Assembly (NCBI RefSeq): GCF_013248995.1
Contig: NZ_JABRPK010000001.1
Coordinates: forward strand, 682,001 to 746,000
Length of the DNA: 64,000 bases
Source: Frigoribacterium sp. VKM Ac-2836
Lineage (GTDB): Bacteria; Actinomycetota; Actinomycetes; Actinomycetales; Microbacteriaceae
Reading direction: 5' to 3'
Shown: one piece after another, positions 17,268 to 25,941 of the stretch
How the letters are laid out: each line of letters opens with the position of its first letter
Numbering within the stretch: the stretch's first letter is position 1
Made by a program: the position numbers and the translations under genes
Notes under the pieces: model-generated
The model's database searches: none
Seen by the model: only the letters and a program-made list of their open reading frames with translations
Told to the model about the DNA's origin: nothing

Positions 17268-18304
17268 GCAGCGACTGGTGGGGCATCGTCTGGCTCGTCG
17301 TGCTGCTCGCCGGCAACGCGTTCTTCGTGGCCGCGGAGTTCGCCGTCATCTCGGCTCGGCGGTCGCAGATCGAGCCCAAGGCCGAGGCCGGCAGCCGTGC
17401 CGCCAAGACCACGTTGTGGGCCATGGAGCACGCGACGATGATGCTCGCGACCACGCAGCTCGGCATCACCATCTGTTCGCTCTTGATCCTCAACGTGTCC
17501 GAGCCGTCGATTCACCACCTGCTCGAGGGGCCGCTCGGCTGGACGGGGCTCAGCCCCGAGCTGGTCAGCGTCGTCGGCTTCGTCATCACGCTGGTTCTCG
17601 TGTCGTTCCTGCACGTGGTGTTCGGCGAGATGGTGCCCAAGAACATCTCGTTCTCGCTGCCCGACCGCGCCGCACTGCTGCTCGCCCCGCCGCTCGTCGC
17701 GATCGCCCGTGTGCTGCACGTGGTCGTGTTGGCCCTCAACCACTCGGCCAACGCCGTGTTGCGGGCCTTCAAGGTCGAGCCGAAGGACGAGGCGACGAGC
17801 GCGTACACGGTCGACGAGGTCGCGACCATCGTCGCCCAGTCGCAACGCGAGGGCATGATCACCGATGCCACCGGCACGGTGCGGGCCGCGTTCGAGTTCA
17901 CCGAGAAGACCGTCGCCCAGACGGCCGTCCCGATGGACCAGCTCGTCACCCTGCCCGAGGACGCGACGCCGCACGACGTCGAGCGCGCGGTCGCCCAGCG
18001 CGGCTTCTCGCGGTACGTGCTCGTGGACGACGGCGGTGACCCCACCGGCTACCTGCACCTGAAGGACGTCATCGACCTCGACGAGGACGAGTTCGCCGAT
18101 CCGGTGCCCCCGAAGCGCATCCGCCAGTTGATCTCCATCTTCCAGGGCACCGAGCTCGAGGACGCCCTGGCGACCATGCGTCGCAGCGGGGTGCACGTCG
18201 CGCGGTCCTTCGACGAGTCCGGCGCCACGCGAGGCGTGCTCTTCCTCGAGGACATCCTCGAAGAGCTCATCGGCGAGGTGCAGGACGCGACCAGGCGTCG
18301 CTGA
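17264..18304 (+). CDS. CNNM/HlyC-CorC family membrane protein with CBS pair (second copy)
   Basis: A 346-residue paralogue of the preceding gene. It has the DUF21 membrane domain (NAFFVAAEFAVISARRSQIE near the N terminus and FGEMVPKNISFSLP near residue 125) and two CBS repeats to about residue 345. It lacks the C-terminal CorC_HlyC domain, so the pair is one long and one short form. The ATGA overlap indicates an operon and possibly a heteromeric transporter. The transcript ends at a perfect 21-bp hairpin 14 bp past the stop. Confidence 0.85.
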   Translation: MSSDWWGIVWLVVLLAGNAFFVAAEFAVISARRSQIEPKAEAGSRAAKTTLWAMEHATMMLATTQLGITICSLLILNVSEPSIHHLLEGPLGWTGLSPELVSVVGFVITLVLVSFLHVVFGEMVPKNISFSLPDRAALLLAPPLVAIARVLHVVVLALNHSANAVLRAFKVEPKDEATSAYTVDEVATIVAQSQREGMITDATGTVRAAFEFTEKTVAQTAVPMDQLVTLPEDATPHDVERAVAQRGFSRYVLVDDGGDPTGYLHLKDVIDLDEDEFADPVPPKRIRQLISIFQGTELEDALATMRRSGVHVARSFDESGATRGVLFLEDILEELIGEVQDATRRR

Positions 18305-18318
18305 CCGGGCCCGACGCA

Positions 18319-18377
18319 GACGACGCGACCCGCGCCTCCTGACCCCGAGAGGGTACGGAGGCGCGGGTCGCGTCGTC
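18319..18377. terminator. 21-bp perfect hairpin between convergent genes
   Basis: Arms 18319-18339 and 18357-18377 are fully complementary, with a 17-nt loop. Both arms contain an exact copy of the 12-bp word. It can terminate the CNNM operon (plus) and the ene-reductase gene (minus). Confidence 0.8.
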
Positions 18378-18400
18378 CGCGAGGCCGCGGCCCCTGCGGC

Positions 18401-19534
18401 TCAGCGCCCGCGGAACGGTGCGCGCTGGTACTGCGGCGGGGTGTAGTCGAGGTCGATCCCGAGCTCGGCCGCGGCGCGCAGGGGGAAGTGCGGGTCACGC
18501 AAGAACTCGCGGGCCATCAGCACGACGTCGGCTCGCCCGCTCGCGACCACCTCGCTCGCCTGCTCGGCTCCGACGATGAGGCCGACGGCGCCGGTCTCGA
18601 CGCGGCCCTGCGTGCGGACGTGCTCGGCGAAGCGCACCTGGTAGCCGAGGCCGACCGGGATGCTGACGCCGGCGACGAGGCCGCCGGTCGAGATGTCGAA
18701 CAGGTCGGCGCCCGCGTCGCGCGCCCAGGCGGCGACGGTCGCGGTGTCGTCCTCGTTCCAGCCGCCGTCGGCCCAGTCGGTCGCCGAGAAGCGGACGAGC
18801 AGCGGATACTCCTCGCCGACCTCGGCTCGGACCGCCGCGACGACCTCGAGCAGGAAGCGCGCACGGTTCTCGAGCGAGCCGCCGTACCGGTCGTCGCGCC
18901 GGTTGCTCAGCGGCGAGAGGAACTGGTGCAGCAGGTAGCCATGGGCGGCGTGCAGCTCGATCAGCTCGAAGCCGGCGTCGATCGAGCGGCGCGCGGCGAC
19001 CCGGAACGCCTCGACGAGGTCGCTCACCGCCTCGGTGGTCAGGGCGACGGGCTCGTCGTAGCCCTCGAAGGCAACGGCCGAGGGGGCCACGGTGGTCCAG
19101 CCGCCCTGGTCGGCGGGGACGGTGCCCTGCGTCTCGCTCCACGGGCGGAAGGTCGAGGCCTTGCGGCCCGCGTGCGCGAGCTGCACGCCCGGCACCGAGC
19201 CCTGCGAGCGGATGAAGGCCGTGATCGGGCGGAACGCCTCGACCTGGGCGTCGTTCCAGAGGCCCAGGTCCTGCGGCGAGATGCGTCCCTCGGGTGTGAC
19301 CGACGTGGCCTCGGCGATCACCGCACCCGCGCCTCCTCGGGCGAGCGAGCCCAGGTGCACGAGGTGCCAGTCGGTGGGGACGCCGTCCTCGAGCTCGGCC
19401 GAGTACTGGCACATGGGCGCCACCCAGAGCCGGTTGCGGAAGGCCTGCCCCCGGAGGGTGATGGGGTCGAAGAGGCCGACGGGGGCGTCGGAGGGGGTCG
19501 TGGGGGCGGGTGCCGTCTGTGCTGCGTTCGTCAC
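18401..19534 (-). CDS. NADH:flavin oxidoreductase, Old Yellow Enzyme (YqjM-like)
   Basis: A 377-residue FMN-dependent TIM-barrel ene-reductase. The YqjM-like class is suggested by NRLWVAPMCQYSAELEDG near residue 35 (Cys in the FMN pocket), the substrate-binding His pair in FELIELHAAHGYLLHQFLSP, and SNRRDDRYGGSLENRARFLLE. It reduces activated C=C bonds and often acts in electrophile or xenobiotic stress. The start is GTG 19534, with no clear ribosome site. The HAD remnant stops 9 bp upstream, suggesting they once shared a transcript. Confidence 0.88.
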   Translation of the reverse strand: MTNAAQTAPAPTTPSDAPVGLFDPITLRGQAFRNRLWVAPMCQYSAELEDGVPTDWHLVHLGSLARGGAGAVIAEATSVTPEGRISPQDLGLWNDAQVEAFRPITAFIRSQGSVPGVQLAHAGRKASTFRPWSETQGTVPADQGGWTTVAPSAVAFEGYDEPVALTTEAVSDLVEAFRVAARRSIDAGFELIELHAAHGYLLHQFLSPLSNRRDDRYGGSLENRARFLLEVVAAVRAEVGEEYPLLVRFSATDWADGGWNEDDTATVAAWARDAGADLFDISTGGLVAGVSIPVGLGYQVRFAEHVRTQGRVETGAVGLIVGAEQASEVVASGRADVVLMAREFLRDPHFPLRAAAELGIDLDYTPPQYQRAPFRGR

Positions 19535-19542
19535 GAGGGGGG

Positions 19543-19722
19543 TCAGCGCCTTTCGGTGGGGTGGGCCGCGAGTTCTTCGACGAAGCGTCGGAGGGGCTCG
19601 GGCCCGGTGGACAGGTGCCCGATGATGCCGAGCTCCTGGGCGGCCTCGACGTCGTCGGACCTGTTGTCGATGAACACCGCGCCGGCGGCCGTTGTTCCGA
19701 GTTCAGCCAGCGGGGTACGTGT
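19543..19722 (-). pseudogene. C-terminal fragment of a HAD-superfamily hydrolase
   Basis: A 59-codon open frame reads AVFIDNRSDDVEAAQELG followed by IIGHL and a helical end FVEELAAH. This matches the last quarter of HAD-IA phosphatases, where motif IV (usually DD) sits just before the final helix. The nucleophile DxD motif, the cap and motifs II-III are absent. A stop codon (19723-19725) blocks the frame upstream and no suitable start is visible. It lies 9 bp upstream of the ene-reductase. I infer a deletion remnant. Confidence 0.6.
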
Positions 19723-19779
19723 TCATCGCTCCACCGTATCGGCGGACCCGGCGCAGGCGGGCCCGACTACCGTCGAGGC

Positions 19780-20613
19780 GTGACCATCGAAACCCGCTTC
19801 GCCGACTGGACCCCCTCCGACGCCTCCGACTGGATCGCCGTCCCCTCCGAGAACGACGACAAGTACAGCCGCGGCGTGCTCGGCGTCGTGACCGGTTCGA
19901 GCGCGTACCCGGGGGCCGCCGTGCTCGGCGTCGAGGCCGCGCTGCACACCGGGGTCGGCATGCTGCGCTACCTCGGCCCGGCCCGCGCCTCCGACTTCGT
20001 GCTGCACCGTCGGCCCGAGGCCGTGACGAGCCCGGGTCGCGTGCAGGCGTGGTTGCTCGGCTCGGGTGTCGACCCGGACGATCTCGACGCCGAGACGCGC
20101 GACGGGTTCGCGACCGGCGCCTCCTCGGGGCTGCCACTCGTGCTCGACGCCGGTGCGCTGGCGCTGCGCGAGCAGGCGACCGGGCCGGTCGTGCTGACGC
20201 CGCACTTCCGTGAGCTGGCGAAGGCCTCGGGGCGTGAGGTCGACGAGGTCGCCGCCGATCCGGCCGGCGCCGCCGAACGGGCCGCGGGGGAGTGGGGCTG
20301 CACCGTGCTCGTCAAGGGCCACCGCACGTACGTCGCCTCGCCCGGCGGCGCGAGGCTCGTCGCGGCCAGCGCCCCGTCGTGGCTCGCGACCGCGGGCGCA
20401 GGTGACGCCCTCGGGGGAGTCCTGGGCGCGCTGGTCGCGACACACGCCGACGAGGTCGCCGAGGACGAGGAGGCGCTGGCCCGGTTGGCCGCGACGGCCG
20501 CGGTGGTCCACGGCCTCGCCGCGTCCCGCGCCAGCGCCGGGGGCCCCGTCACCGTGCTCGGCCTGATCGACGCCCTGCCCGCCACGATCGCCGAGCTGCT
20601 GAGCCGGGCCTGA
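19780..20613 (+). CDS. nnrD: ADP-dependent NAD(P)H-hydrate dehydratase
   Basis: A 277-residue ribokinase-like enzyme that repairs hydrated NADH and NADPH. Visible are YSRGVLGVVTGSSAYPGAA (about residues 28-46), VLTPHFRELAKASGR (about 136-150) and the nucleotide-site WLATAGAGDALGGVLGALVA near 205-224. Only the dehydratase domain is present; the NnrE epimerase domain found fused in many bacteria is missing. Start GTG 19780 has TACCGT 6 bp upstream (19768-19773), a leaderless arrangement. Confidence 0.88.
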   Translation: MTIETRFADWTPSDASDWIAVPSENDDKYSRGVLGVVTGSSAYPGAAVLGVEAALHTGVGMLRYLGPARASDFVLHRRPEAVTSPGRVQAWLLGSGVDPDDLDAETRDGFATGASSGLPLVLDAGALALREQATGPVVLTPHFRELAKASGREVDEVAADPAGAAERAAGEWGCTVLVKGHRTYVASPGGARLVAASAPSWLATAGAGDALGGVLGALVATHADEVAEDEEALARLAATAAVVHGLAASRASAGGPVTVLGLIDALPATIAELLSRA

Positions 20614-20645
20614 GCCGGGCCCGACCCGGGCCGTGGGACACCGCG

Positions 20646-20699
20646 CCACGAAGTGAGCGTCGCACCACCAAACTCGGTGGTGCGACGCTCGGTTCGTGG
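20646..20699. terminator. Two-part hairpin between nnrD and YceI gene
   Basis: An inner perfect 15-bp stem (20655-20669 with 20676-20690, 6-nt loop) is extended by an outer 7-bp stem (20646-20652 with 20693-20699) across a 2x2 internal loop. It lies between convergent genes and can terminate both. Confidence 0.75.
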
Positions 20700-20727
20700 T
20701 GCGACGCCCGCCGACGTGCGCGGAGGG

Positions 20728-21420
20728 TCAGGAGGCGGGGGTGGCGGCCACGAGGAACTCGACCGTTCCTTGGTCTTCGACCTTGACGAAGCCGAGGCTC
20801 GGCGCCTCGACGCCGTAGTCCGAGAAGGTCACCGGGATCGAACCGCTCACCTGCACGCCGTCGCCCGAGAGCGCCGCCTGCAACGGGACGGTGACCGTCT
20901 TCGTGACGCCGTGCATGGTCAGCTCGCCGGTCGCGTCGACGCTCGCGACCTCGCCGTCGGCCGGAACCGCGGCCTCGATCGGCTGGGTCAGCGTGAAGGT
21001 GGCCGTCGGGTACTGGTTCACCTGCATGGCGGTGCCCCGGAAGTAGTCGTCGCGGTTGCCGCTGTCGGTGGCGATCGAGGCCACGTCGACGTCGATGGTC
21101 GCGGCCGAGATGGTCGTCCCGTCCACGGTGACGGTGCCGGAGACCTGGTCGGTCTTGCCGACGACGGTGACGTCGGTGCCGTTCAGCACCTCGTCGACCC
21201 GGTACCCGGCCGTGCTGCCGTCCCCGATGTTCCAGTCACCCGAGAGCTGGTCGGGGTCGAGCGTGCTCGTCCCGGGGGTGAGGGCGGCGGTGGGCGCGGC
21301 CTCGGGTTCACCGACGATCACGTCGCGGTAGAAGGCCGGCCCGGCGAAGGCCGCGGTGGCCCCCAGGACGACGACGACGGCTGCGGCGATGCCGAGCCCG
21401 ATGGTGGTCTTCTTCTTCAT
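20728..21420 (-). CDS. YceI-family protein with N-terminal membrane anchor
   Basis: A 230-residue protein: residues 3-28 form a lysine-capped hydrophobic signal or anchor (MKKKTTIGLGIAAAVVVVLG). The remainder is a YceI/lipocalin-like beta barrel with DQVSGTVTVDG, NRDDYFRGTAMQVNQYPTAT and a C-terminal PSLGFVKVEDQGTVEFLVAA. YceI proteins bind polyisoprenoids or other amphiphiles outside the membrane. ATG 21420 follows AAGGAC. It is alone, with convergent nnrD downstream. Confidence 0.85.
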   Translation of the reverse strand: MKKKTTIGLGIAAAVVVVLGATAAFAGPAFYRDVIVGEPEAAPTAALTPGTSTLDPDQLSGDWNIGDGSTAGYRVDEVLNGTDVTVVGKTDQVSGTVTVDGTTISAATIDVDVASIATDSGNRDDYFRGTAMQVNQYPTATFTLTQPIEAAVPADGEVASVDATGELTMHGVTKTVTVPLQAALSGDGVQVSGSIPVTFSDYGVEAPSLGFVKVEDQGTVEFLVAATPAS

Positions 21421-21534
21421 GATGGTCGTCCTTCGGAGGGGTCGGCGTGACGCGCGGCGAGTCCACGGGGCTGACCCGATGGTGACGCGTCACCCTCGCA
21501 GGAACCTGGGAGGCGCGGGTGAAGACGGTGGGGG

Positions 21535-22356
21535 TCAGGGCGCGGTGAAGCGGGTGAGGAATTCGCGCGTTCTGGCCTCGCGGGGCGCCGTGAAGAGCTG
21601 GTCAGGCGGCCCCTGCTCGGCGATGCGGCCCCGGTCGAGGAAGACGACCCGATCGGCGACGTCGCGGGCGAAGGCCATCTCGTGCGTCGCCATCAGGATC
21701 GTCGTGCCGACCTCTTTCAGCGTGCGCACGAGGTCGAGCACCTCGCCCACCAGCTCGGGGTCGAGCGCGCTCGTGATCTCGTCGAGCAGCAGGACGGCGG
21801 GGCGCGGGGCCAAGGCCCTGGCGATGGCGACCCGCTGCTGCTGCCCGCCGGAGAGGCGGTCGGGGTAGGCGCCGGCCTTGTCGCCGAGGCCCACGCGCTC
21901 GAGGACCTCGAGGGCGCGCTCGTTCGCGGCGGCCTTGGGCTGGCGCAGCACGTGGCGACTGGCCAGTGCGACGTTGTCGAGCACGGTCAGGTGTGGGAAG
22001 AGGTTGAAGTGCTGGAACACGACTCCGATGCGGGCCCGCACGGCGTCGACGCGCACCCGGGGATCGGTGATGTCGTCGCCGCCGAGCACGATGCGGCCGT
22101 CGTCGACCTGCTCGAGCAGGTTCACGGTGCGGAGCAGTGTCGACTTGCCCGAGCCGCTGGCGCCGATCAGAGCCACGACCTCGTCCCGTGCGACCTCCAG
22201 GTCGATGCCGTCGAGCACGACCGTGTCGCCGAACGACTTGCGCACGCCGTCGAGCCGCAGCACGGTCTCGGGGGGCCGGACCGTCTCGGGGCCGGTGGCA
22301 GCGGGTGCGTCGGGAACCGTGCCTCCTGAGGTGGTGTCGGGGGTGTGTGCGGTCAT
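21535..22356 (-). CDS. Polar amino-acid ABC transporter, ATP-binding subunit
   Basis: A 273-residue ATPase of the GlnQ/HisP class. Walker A is IGASGSGKSTLLRTVNLLE, the Q loop is VVFQHFNLFPHLTVLDNV, the signature is LSGGQQQRVAIARALA, and Walker B is VLLLDEITSALDPE with the switch His in MATHEMAFA. The ATG overlaps the permease stop by 4 bp. The N-terminal 35 residues are a Pro/Thr-rich extension. It energises uptake by the permease and lipoprotein encoded upstream. The amino acid is unknown. Confidence 0.9.
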   Translation of the reverse strand: MTAHTPDTTSGGTVPDAPAATGPETVRPPETVLRLDGVRKSFGDTVVLDGIDLEVARDEVVALIGASGSGKSTLLRTVNLLEQVDDGRIVLGGDDITDPRVRVDAVRARIGVVFQHFNLFPHLTVLDNVALASRHVLRQPKAAANERALEVLERVGLGDKAGAYPDRLSGGQQQRVAIARALAPRPAVLLLDEITSALDPELVGEVLDLVRTLKEVGTTILMATHEMAFARDVADRVVFLDRGRIAEQGPPDQLFTAPREARTREFLTRFTAP

Positions 22357-23195
22357 ACGACGCTGCCCGCCTGTTCGCGACGACGGAGGCGCGCCGACAG
22401 CCAGTCGGTCAGCCAGATGGTGGGCAGGGCGAGCAGCACGAAGAGCAGCCCGGCGAGCACGTAAGGCGTGAAGTTCGCCGCGGTGGCCGTCTCGATCTGC
22501 GCGGCGCGGACGGCGTCGACGGCACCGAGCACCGAGATGAGACCGACGTCTTTCTGCATCGAGACGAAGTCGTTCATCAGGGCGGGCGTCACCTTGCGCA
22601 GGGCCTGGGGGAACACGACGAGGCGCAGCGTCTTGGCGTGGCTGAGGCCGAGCGACCGGGCCGCCAGGCGCTGCGACGGGTGCACGGCGTCGATGCCGGC
22701 GCGGATGACCTCGGACACGTAGGCCGAGTAGGTGAGGATGAGCGCGATCGTGCCCCAGAACTCGGCGGGGAGGCGCGGAATGCCGAGGCCCAGGCCCGGC
22801 ACGCCGAAGCCGACGAGGTAGAGCACGATGATCAGCGGCATGCCGCGGAACAGGTCGGTGTAGCCGCGCACCAGGGCCCTGACCGGGAAGAACACAGCCC
22901 CCCGGAGGGTGCGGAGGGCGGACAGGACCGTGCTCAGGACGGCCACGCCGACGGCCGCGACCAGCAGTACCCGGACGTTGAGCCAGAGGCCCTCGACGAC
23001 GCGCGGCCAGGCCGAGGCGAAGGTGGCGCCGTCGAAGAAGCTGAACTGCACGCGGGACCAGCCGGGCGTGCTCGTGACCGCCCACCAGGCAAGTGCGGCG
23101 AAGGCGACCGTGCTGACGGCGGCGATCACGACGGAGCGGGTCGACTGCCGTCGACGGAAGGCTCGACGGTCTAGTTCGAGGTCGCTGACCACCAC
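22353..23195 (-). CDS. Polar amino-acid ABC transporter, permease
   Basis: A permease of about 280 residues in the HisM/GlnP family: a first helix near residues 20-40, a periplasmic stretch, then several helices, with the ATPase-coupling EAA loop in AARSLGLSHAKTLRLVVFPQALR. FRGMPLIIVLYLVGFG is the family signature. No ATG is available in the 5' part; GTG 23195 (VVVSDLELDRRAFRR) is the most plausible start, though GTG 23192 is equally possible. It lies 26 bp after the binding-protein gene and overlaps the ATPase gene. Confidence 0.85.
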   Translation of the reverse strand: MVVSDLELDRRAFRRRQSTRSVVIAAVSTVAFAALAWWAVTSTPGWSRVQFSFFDGATFASAWPRVVEGLWLNVRVLLVAAVGVAVLSTVLSALRTLRGAVFFPVRALVRGYTDLFRGMPLIIVLYLVGFGVPGLGLGIPRLPAEFWGTIALILTYSAYVSEVIRAGIDAVHPSQRLAARSLGLSHAKTLRLVVFPQALRKVTPALMNDFVSMQKDVGLISVLGAVDAVRAAQIETATAANFTPYVLAGLLFVLLALPTIWLTDWLSARLRRREQAGSVV

Positions 23196-23221
23196 GGGGT
23201 CGGCAGCGACCGTGCGAGGCG

Positions 23222-24055
23222 CTACGACAGCTCTTTCACGTCGTAGTCGGCGAGCCACTGCTGCTGCAGCTCGGCGAGCGTGCCGTCGGCCTGGAGGTCG
23301 TCGACGGCCTTCGTGACGTCGGCGGTCAACGAGCTGCCGAGCGGCAGGACGATTCCGAGCTGGTCGCTCGCACCGTCGATCGCGGGCAACTGGCCGAGCA
23401 CGACGCCGTCCTCGACGAAGTAGGTGGCGGTGGGGACGTCGAGCACGATGGCGTCGACCTGACCGGCCTCGAGCGCCGCTTTGGCGTCGTCGTTGGAGTT
23501 GTACGCCTGGACGCCGTCGTCGGGATCGATCGCGTTCTCGGCGGCGGTGAAGCTCGTCGTGCCGCTCTGGGCTCCGATCGCGAGGCCCTTGAGCTCGGCG
23601 ATCGAGGTGGCGTCGGCTGCGGCCGTACCGGGCAGGGTGACGACCGCCTGGCGCGTCTCGTAGTAGGCGGGCGAGAAGTCCACGGCCTTCTTGCGCTGAT
23701 CGGTGATCGAGAACTGCTGCAGGTTGAGGTCGAAGGTCTTGGGGCCGGGCGCGATGGCCTCGTCGAAGGTCGTCCGCACCCAGACGACGTCGGAGTCGTC
23801 GTAGCCGAGCTTCTCGGCCACGGCGTAGGCCACGGCCGCCTCGTAGCCCTTGCCGGACGTCGGATCGTCGTCTTCGACCCACGGGCCGTAGGCCGGTTCG
23901 CCCGTCGCGACCGTGATCTTGCCGTCGGTGACGGGGCCGACGGCCGCCCCGTCGGTGCCCGAGCCCCCGCCGGACGAGCAGGCGGCGAGCGATCCGACCA
24001 GAACGAGGGTGGCGGCGGCGGTCGCGACGAGTCGGAGGGAGGCGGGTCTGCGCAT
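23222..24055 (-). CDS. Amino-acid ABC transporter substrate-binding lipoprotein
   Basis: A 277-residue family 3 solute-binding protein. The signal is MRRPASLRLVATAAATLVLV with lipobox SLAAC, so it is tethered outside the membrane. Conserved features are ATGEPAYGPW at the mature N terminus, GYEAAVAYAVAEKLGY, and LAIGAQSGTTS near residue 155. It captures a polar amino acid for the two downstream subunits. TACGAT lies 7 bp before ATG 24055, suggesting a leaderless operon mRNA. The start at 24097 would put 14 residues ahead of the signal peptide and is less likely. Confidence 0.9.
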   Translation of the reverse strand: MRRPASLRLVATAAATLVLVGSLAACSSGGGSGTDGAAVGPVTDGKITVATGEPAYGPWVEDDDPTSGKGYEAAVAYAVAEKLGYDDSDVVWVRTTFDEAIAPGPKTFDLNLQQFSITDQRKKAVDFSPAYYETRQAVVTLPGTAAADATSIAELKGLAIGAQSGTTSFTAAENAIDPDDGVQAYNSNDDAKAALEAGQVDAIVLDVPTATYFVEDGVVLGQLPAIDGASDQLGIVLPLGSSLTADVTKAVDDLQADGTLAELQQQWLADYDVKELS

Positions 24056-24134
24056 GAGAGGGATCGTAGCGGCGACGGACGACGTCGGCCGACGCATGAC
24101 GCCCGGTGTCGGGGTCGGCGGCTAGCCTGTGGGC

Positions 24135-25469
24135 ATGCCGACCTCCGTGCCGCCCGCGTCGGCCGATCCCGGGGCGCCGCCGGCCGTGCCCGACGCGGGC
24201 TCGCCGCGCACCCGTGCGGGGGCCGACGATCGCACCGCCCTCGTCGATCGGGCGAGGTCGCTCGCCGCGTCACCCGTGGTGCTCGGTATCGCCTTCGTGC
24301 TGGTTCACGCCTGGCTCGTCCGGCTGAACCTCGTCGGGGGCAACCGCACCCTGGGCGACGTGGACGTCGTCTACCGCACCTGGATGCAACAGGGCGTCGG
24401 GGGCGGCGACTGGGTGGGCGTCGACCGACCCTGGGTCTACCCCCTCCTCGCCGCGGTGCCGATGCTGGTCGCGCGCCTGGGGGGCGACTCGGGTTACGGA
24501 GCGGTCTGGCTCGTGCTGGTGTCCTTGCTGAACGCTGGTGCGTTCGTCGTGCTCCTCGCGCGACGACGCGTCGGGTCGGTGGTCGCCGCGTGGTGGTGGC
24601 TGGCGTTTCTCGTCGCCCTGGGGCCGATCGCCCTCGGCCGCATCGACGCCGTCACGGTCGCGCTCGCACTGGTGGGCCTCGTGCTCGTCTCCACCAGGCC
24701 CTCGCTGGCGTCCGCGCTGCTCACGATCGCGGCGTGGGTCAAGGTCTGGCCCGCCGCCCTCGTGGTGGTGGCCCTCCTCGCCGTGCGCCGTCGGGTCGAG
24801 GTCGCCGTGGCCGCCGCGGTGACGAGCGCCGTCGTGGTGTCCATCTCGCTCGTGCTCGGCAGCGGCTGGAACGTCGTCGGCTTCGTCGGCCAGCAGGCCG
24901 GTCGGGGGCTGCAGGTCGAGTCGCCGGCGGCGGTGCTCTGGCTCTGGCGGGCAGCCGCGGGGGCCCCCGGTACCTTCGTCTACTACGACCGCGAGATCCT
25001 CACCTACCAGATCGCCGGCGACGGGGTCGGCTTCGCGGCGAAGGCCATGAGCCTCGTGATGGCCGCCGTCGTGCTGGGCGTCGTGCTGCTGGGTCTGCGG
25101 GCGGTGCGCCGCGGGGTGACGGCCACGCGCCTCCTCGGCCCGTTGTCGCTGGCCGTCGTCGTCGCATTGATCGTGACCAACAAGGTCGGTTCGCCGCAGT
25201 TCGTGGCCTGGTTGGCGGTGCCCGTCATCGTCGGGCTCGTGCTCGCTCGCTCGGGTGGTCCGCGATTCGTCGTGCCGGCGGTGCTGGCCGTCGTCGTCGC
25301 GGGGTTGACGCAGGTGGTCTACCCGCTCGAGTACGACGCCCTGCTCGCCGCGCGGCCCGACCTGGTCGCCGTGGTCACCGTGCGGGCCCTGCTCGAGCTC
25401 GGGTTGCTGGCGTGGGCGGCCGTCACGCTCTGGCGTGTGCGGCCCGCACACGCGAGGATGGGCGCATGA
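24135..25469 (+). CDS. Polytopic membrane glycosyltransferase-like protein (GT87/DUF2029 type)
   Basis: A 444-residue integral membrane protein with about ten hydrophobic segments after a 45-residue Pro/Ala-rich cytoplasmic lead. The early loop GNRTLGDVDVVYRTWM contains the aspartate region typical of polyprenol-phosphate-sugar transferases (GT-C; PimE-like DUF2029). Topology and the DVDVVYRTW motif support a mannosyl- or arabinosyltransferase of the envelope, but substrate is unassigned. TAGCCT (24123-24128) is 6 bp before ATG 24135, a leaderless pattern. It overlaps the next gene by 4 bp. Confidence 0.7.
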   Translation: MPTSVPPASADPGAPPAVPDAGSPRTRAGADDRTALVDRARSLAASPVVLGIAFVLVHAWLVRLNLVGGNRTLGDVDVVYRTWMQQGVGGGDWVGVDRPWVYPLLAAVPMLVARLGGDSGYGAVWLVLVSLLNAGAFVVLLARRRVGSVVAAWWWLAFLVALGPIALGRIDAVTVALALVGLVLVSTRPSLASALLTIAAWVKVWPAALVVVALLAVRRRVEVAVAAAVTSAVVVSISLVLGSGWNVVGFVGQQAGRGLQVESPAAVLWLWRAAAGAPGTFVYYDREILTYQIAGDGVGFAAKAMSLVMAAVVLGVVLLGLRAVRRGVTATRLLGPLSLAVVVALIVTNKVGSPQFVAWLAVPVIVGLVLARSGGPRFVVPAVLAVVVAGLTQVVYPLEYDALLAARPDLVAVVTVRALLELGLLAWAAVTLWRVRPAHARMGA

Positions 25470-25795
25470 TCGTCGCGTTCTCCGTCTCGCCCAGTGGTGC
25501 CGCTCCCGAGGGCGGGCCCTCCGCCGGTTCCGAACCCGATTCGGTCCATTCGGCCGTGGCCGCCGCCGTCGCGGTGGTGCGCGCCTCAGGGTTGCCCAAC
25601 CACACCTCGTCGATGTTCACCGAAGTCGAGGGCGATTGGGACGAGGTGATGGCCGTGGTCAAGGCCGCGACCGAGGCCGTCGGCGCCTTCGGATCACGCG
25701 TGTCGCTCGTGCTCAAGGCCGACATCCGTCCGGGGCGCACCGGCGAGCTGAGCGGCAAGGTCGAACGGCTCGAGGCCGCGCTCGGCGACGTCTGA
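25466..25795 (+). CDS. Thiamine-binding protein, MTH1187/YkoF-like
   Basis: A 109-residue protein of the MTH1187/YkoF ferredoxin-like fold (DUF77), with an N-terminal IVAFSVSPSG strand and NHTSSMFTEVEGDWDEVMAV (about residues 45-64). Members bind thiamine or related pyrimidines in the cytoplasm. An insertion of about 15 residues (EGGPSAGSEPDS) is seen after the first strand. The start ATG overlaps the glycosyltransferase stop by 4 bp. No THI-box riboswitch is found nearby. Confidence 0.75.
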   Translation: MIVAFSVSPSGAAPEGGPSAGSEPDSVHSAVAAAVAVVRASGLPNHTSSMFTEVEGDWDEVMAVVKAATEAVGAFGSRVSLVLKADIRPGRTGELSGKVERLEAALGDV

Positions 25796-25808
25796 CCACG
25801 ACCGCCCC

Positions 25809-25836
25809 TTGAGTTCGGCCTCACGGGTCGTACACT
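25809..25836 (+). promoter_or_regulatory. Sigma-A-like promoter upstream of MFS gene
   Basis: TTGAGT (25809-25814), a 16-bp spacer and TACACT (25831-25836) give a good housekeeping promoter. It would produce a leader of about 100 nt before the GTG at 25942. Confidence 0.5.
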
Positions 25837-25941
25837 GGTTTCCGTACCGCGCGGTCGAATCGATACGACCCGGCGCAGAGCACCCGTCAGGGTGGCCGCG
25901 CCGTCTTCGGGCCCGCGCCCTTCCCAGCTCGACGGCGAGCC

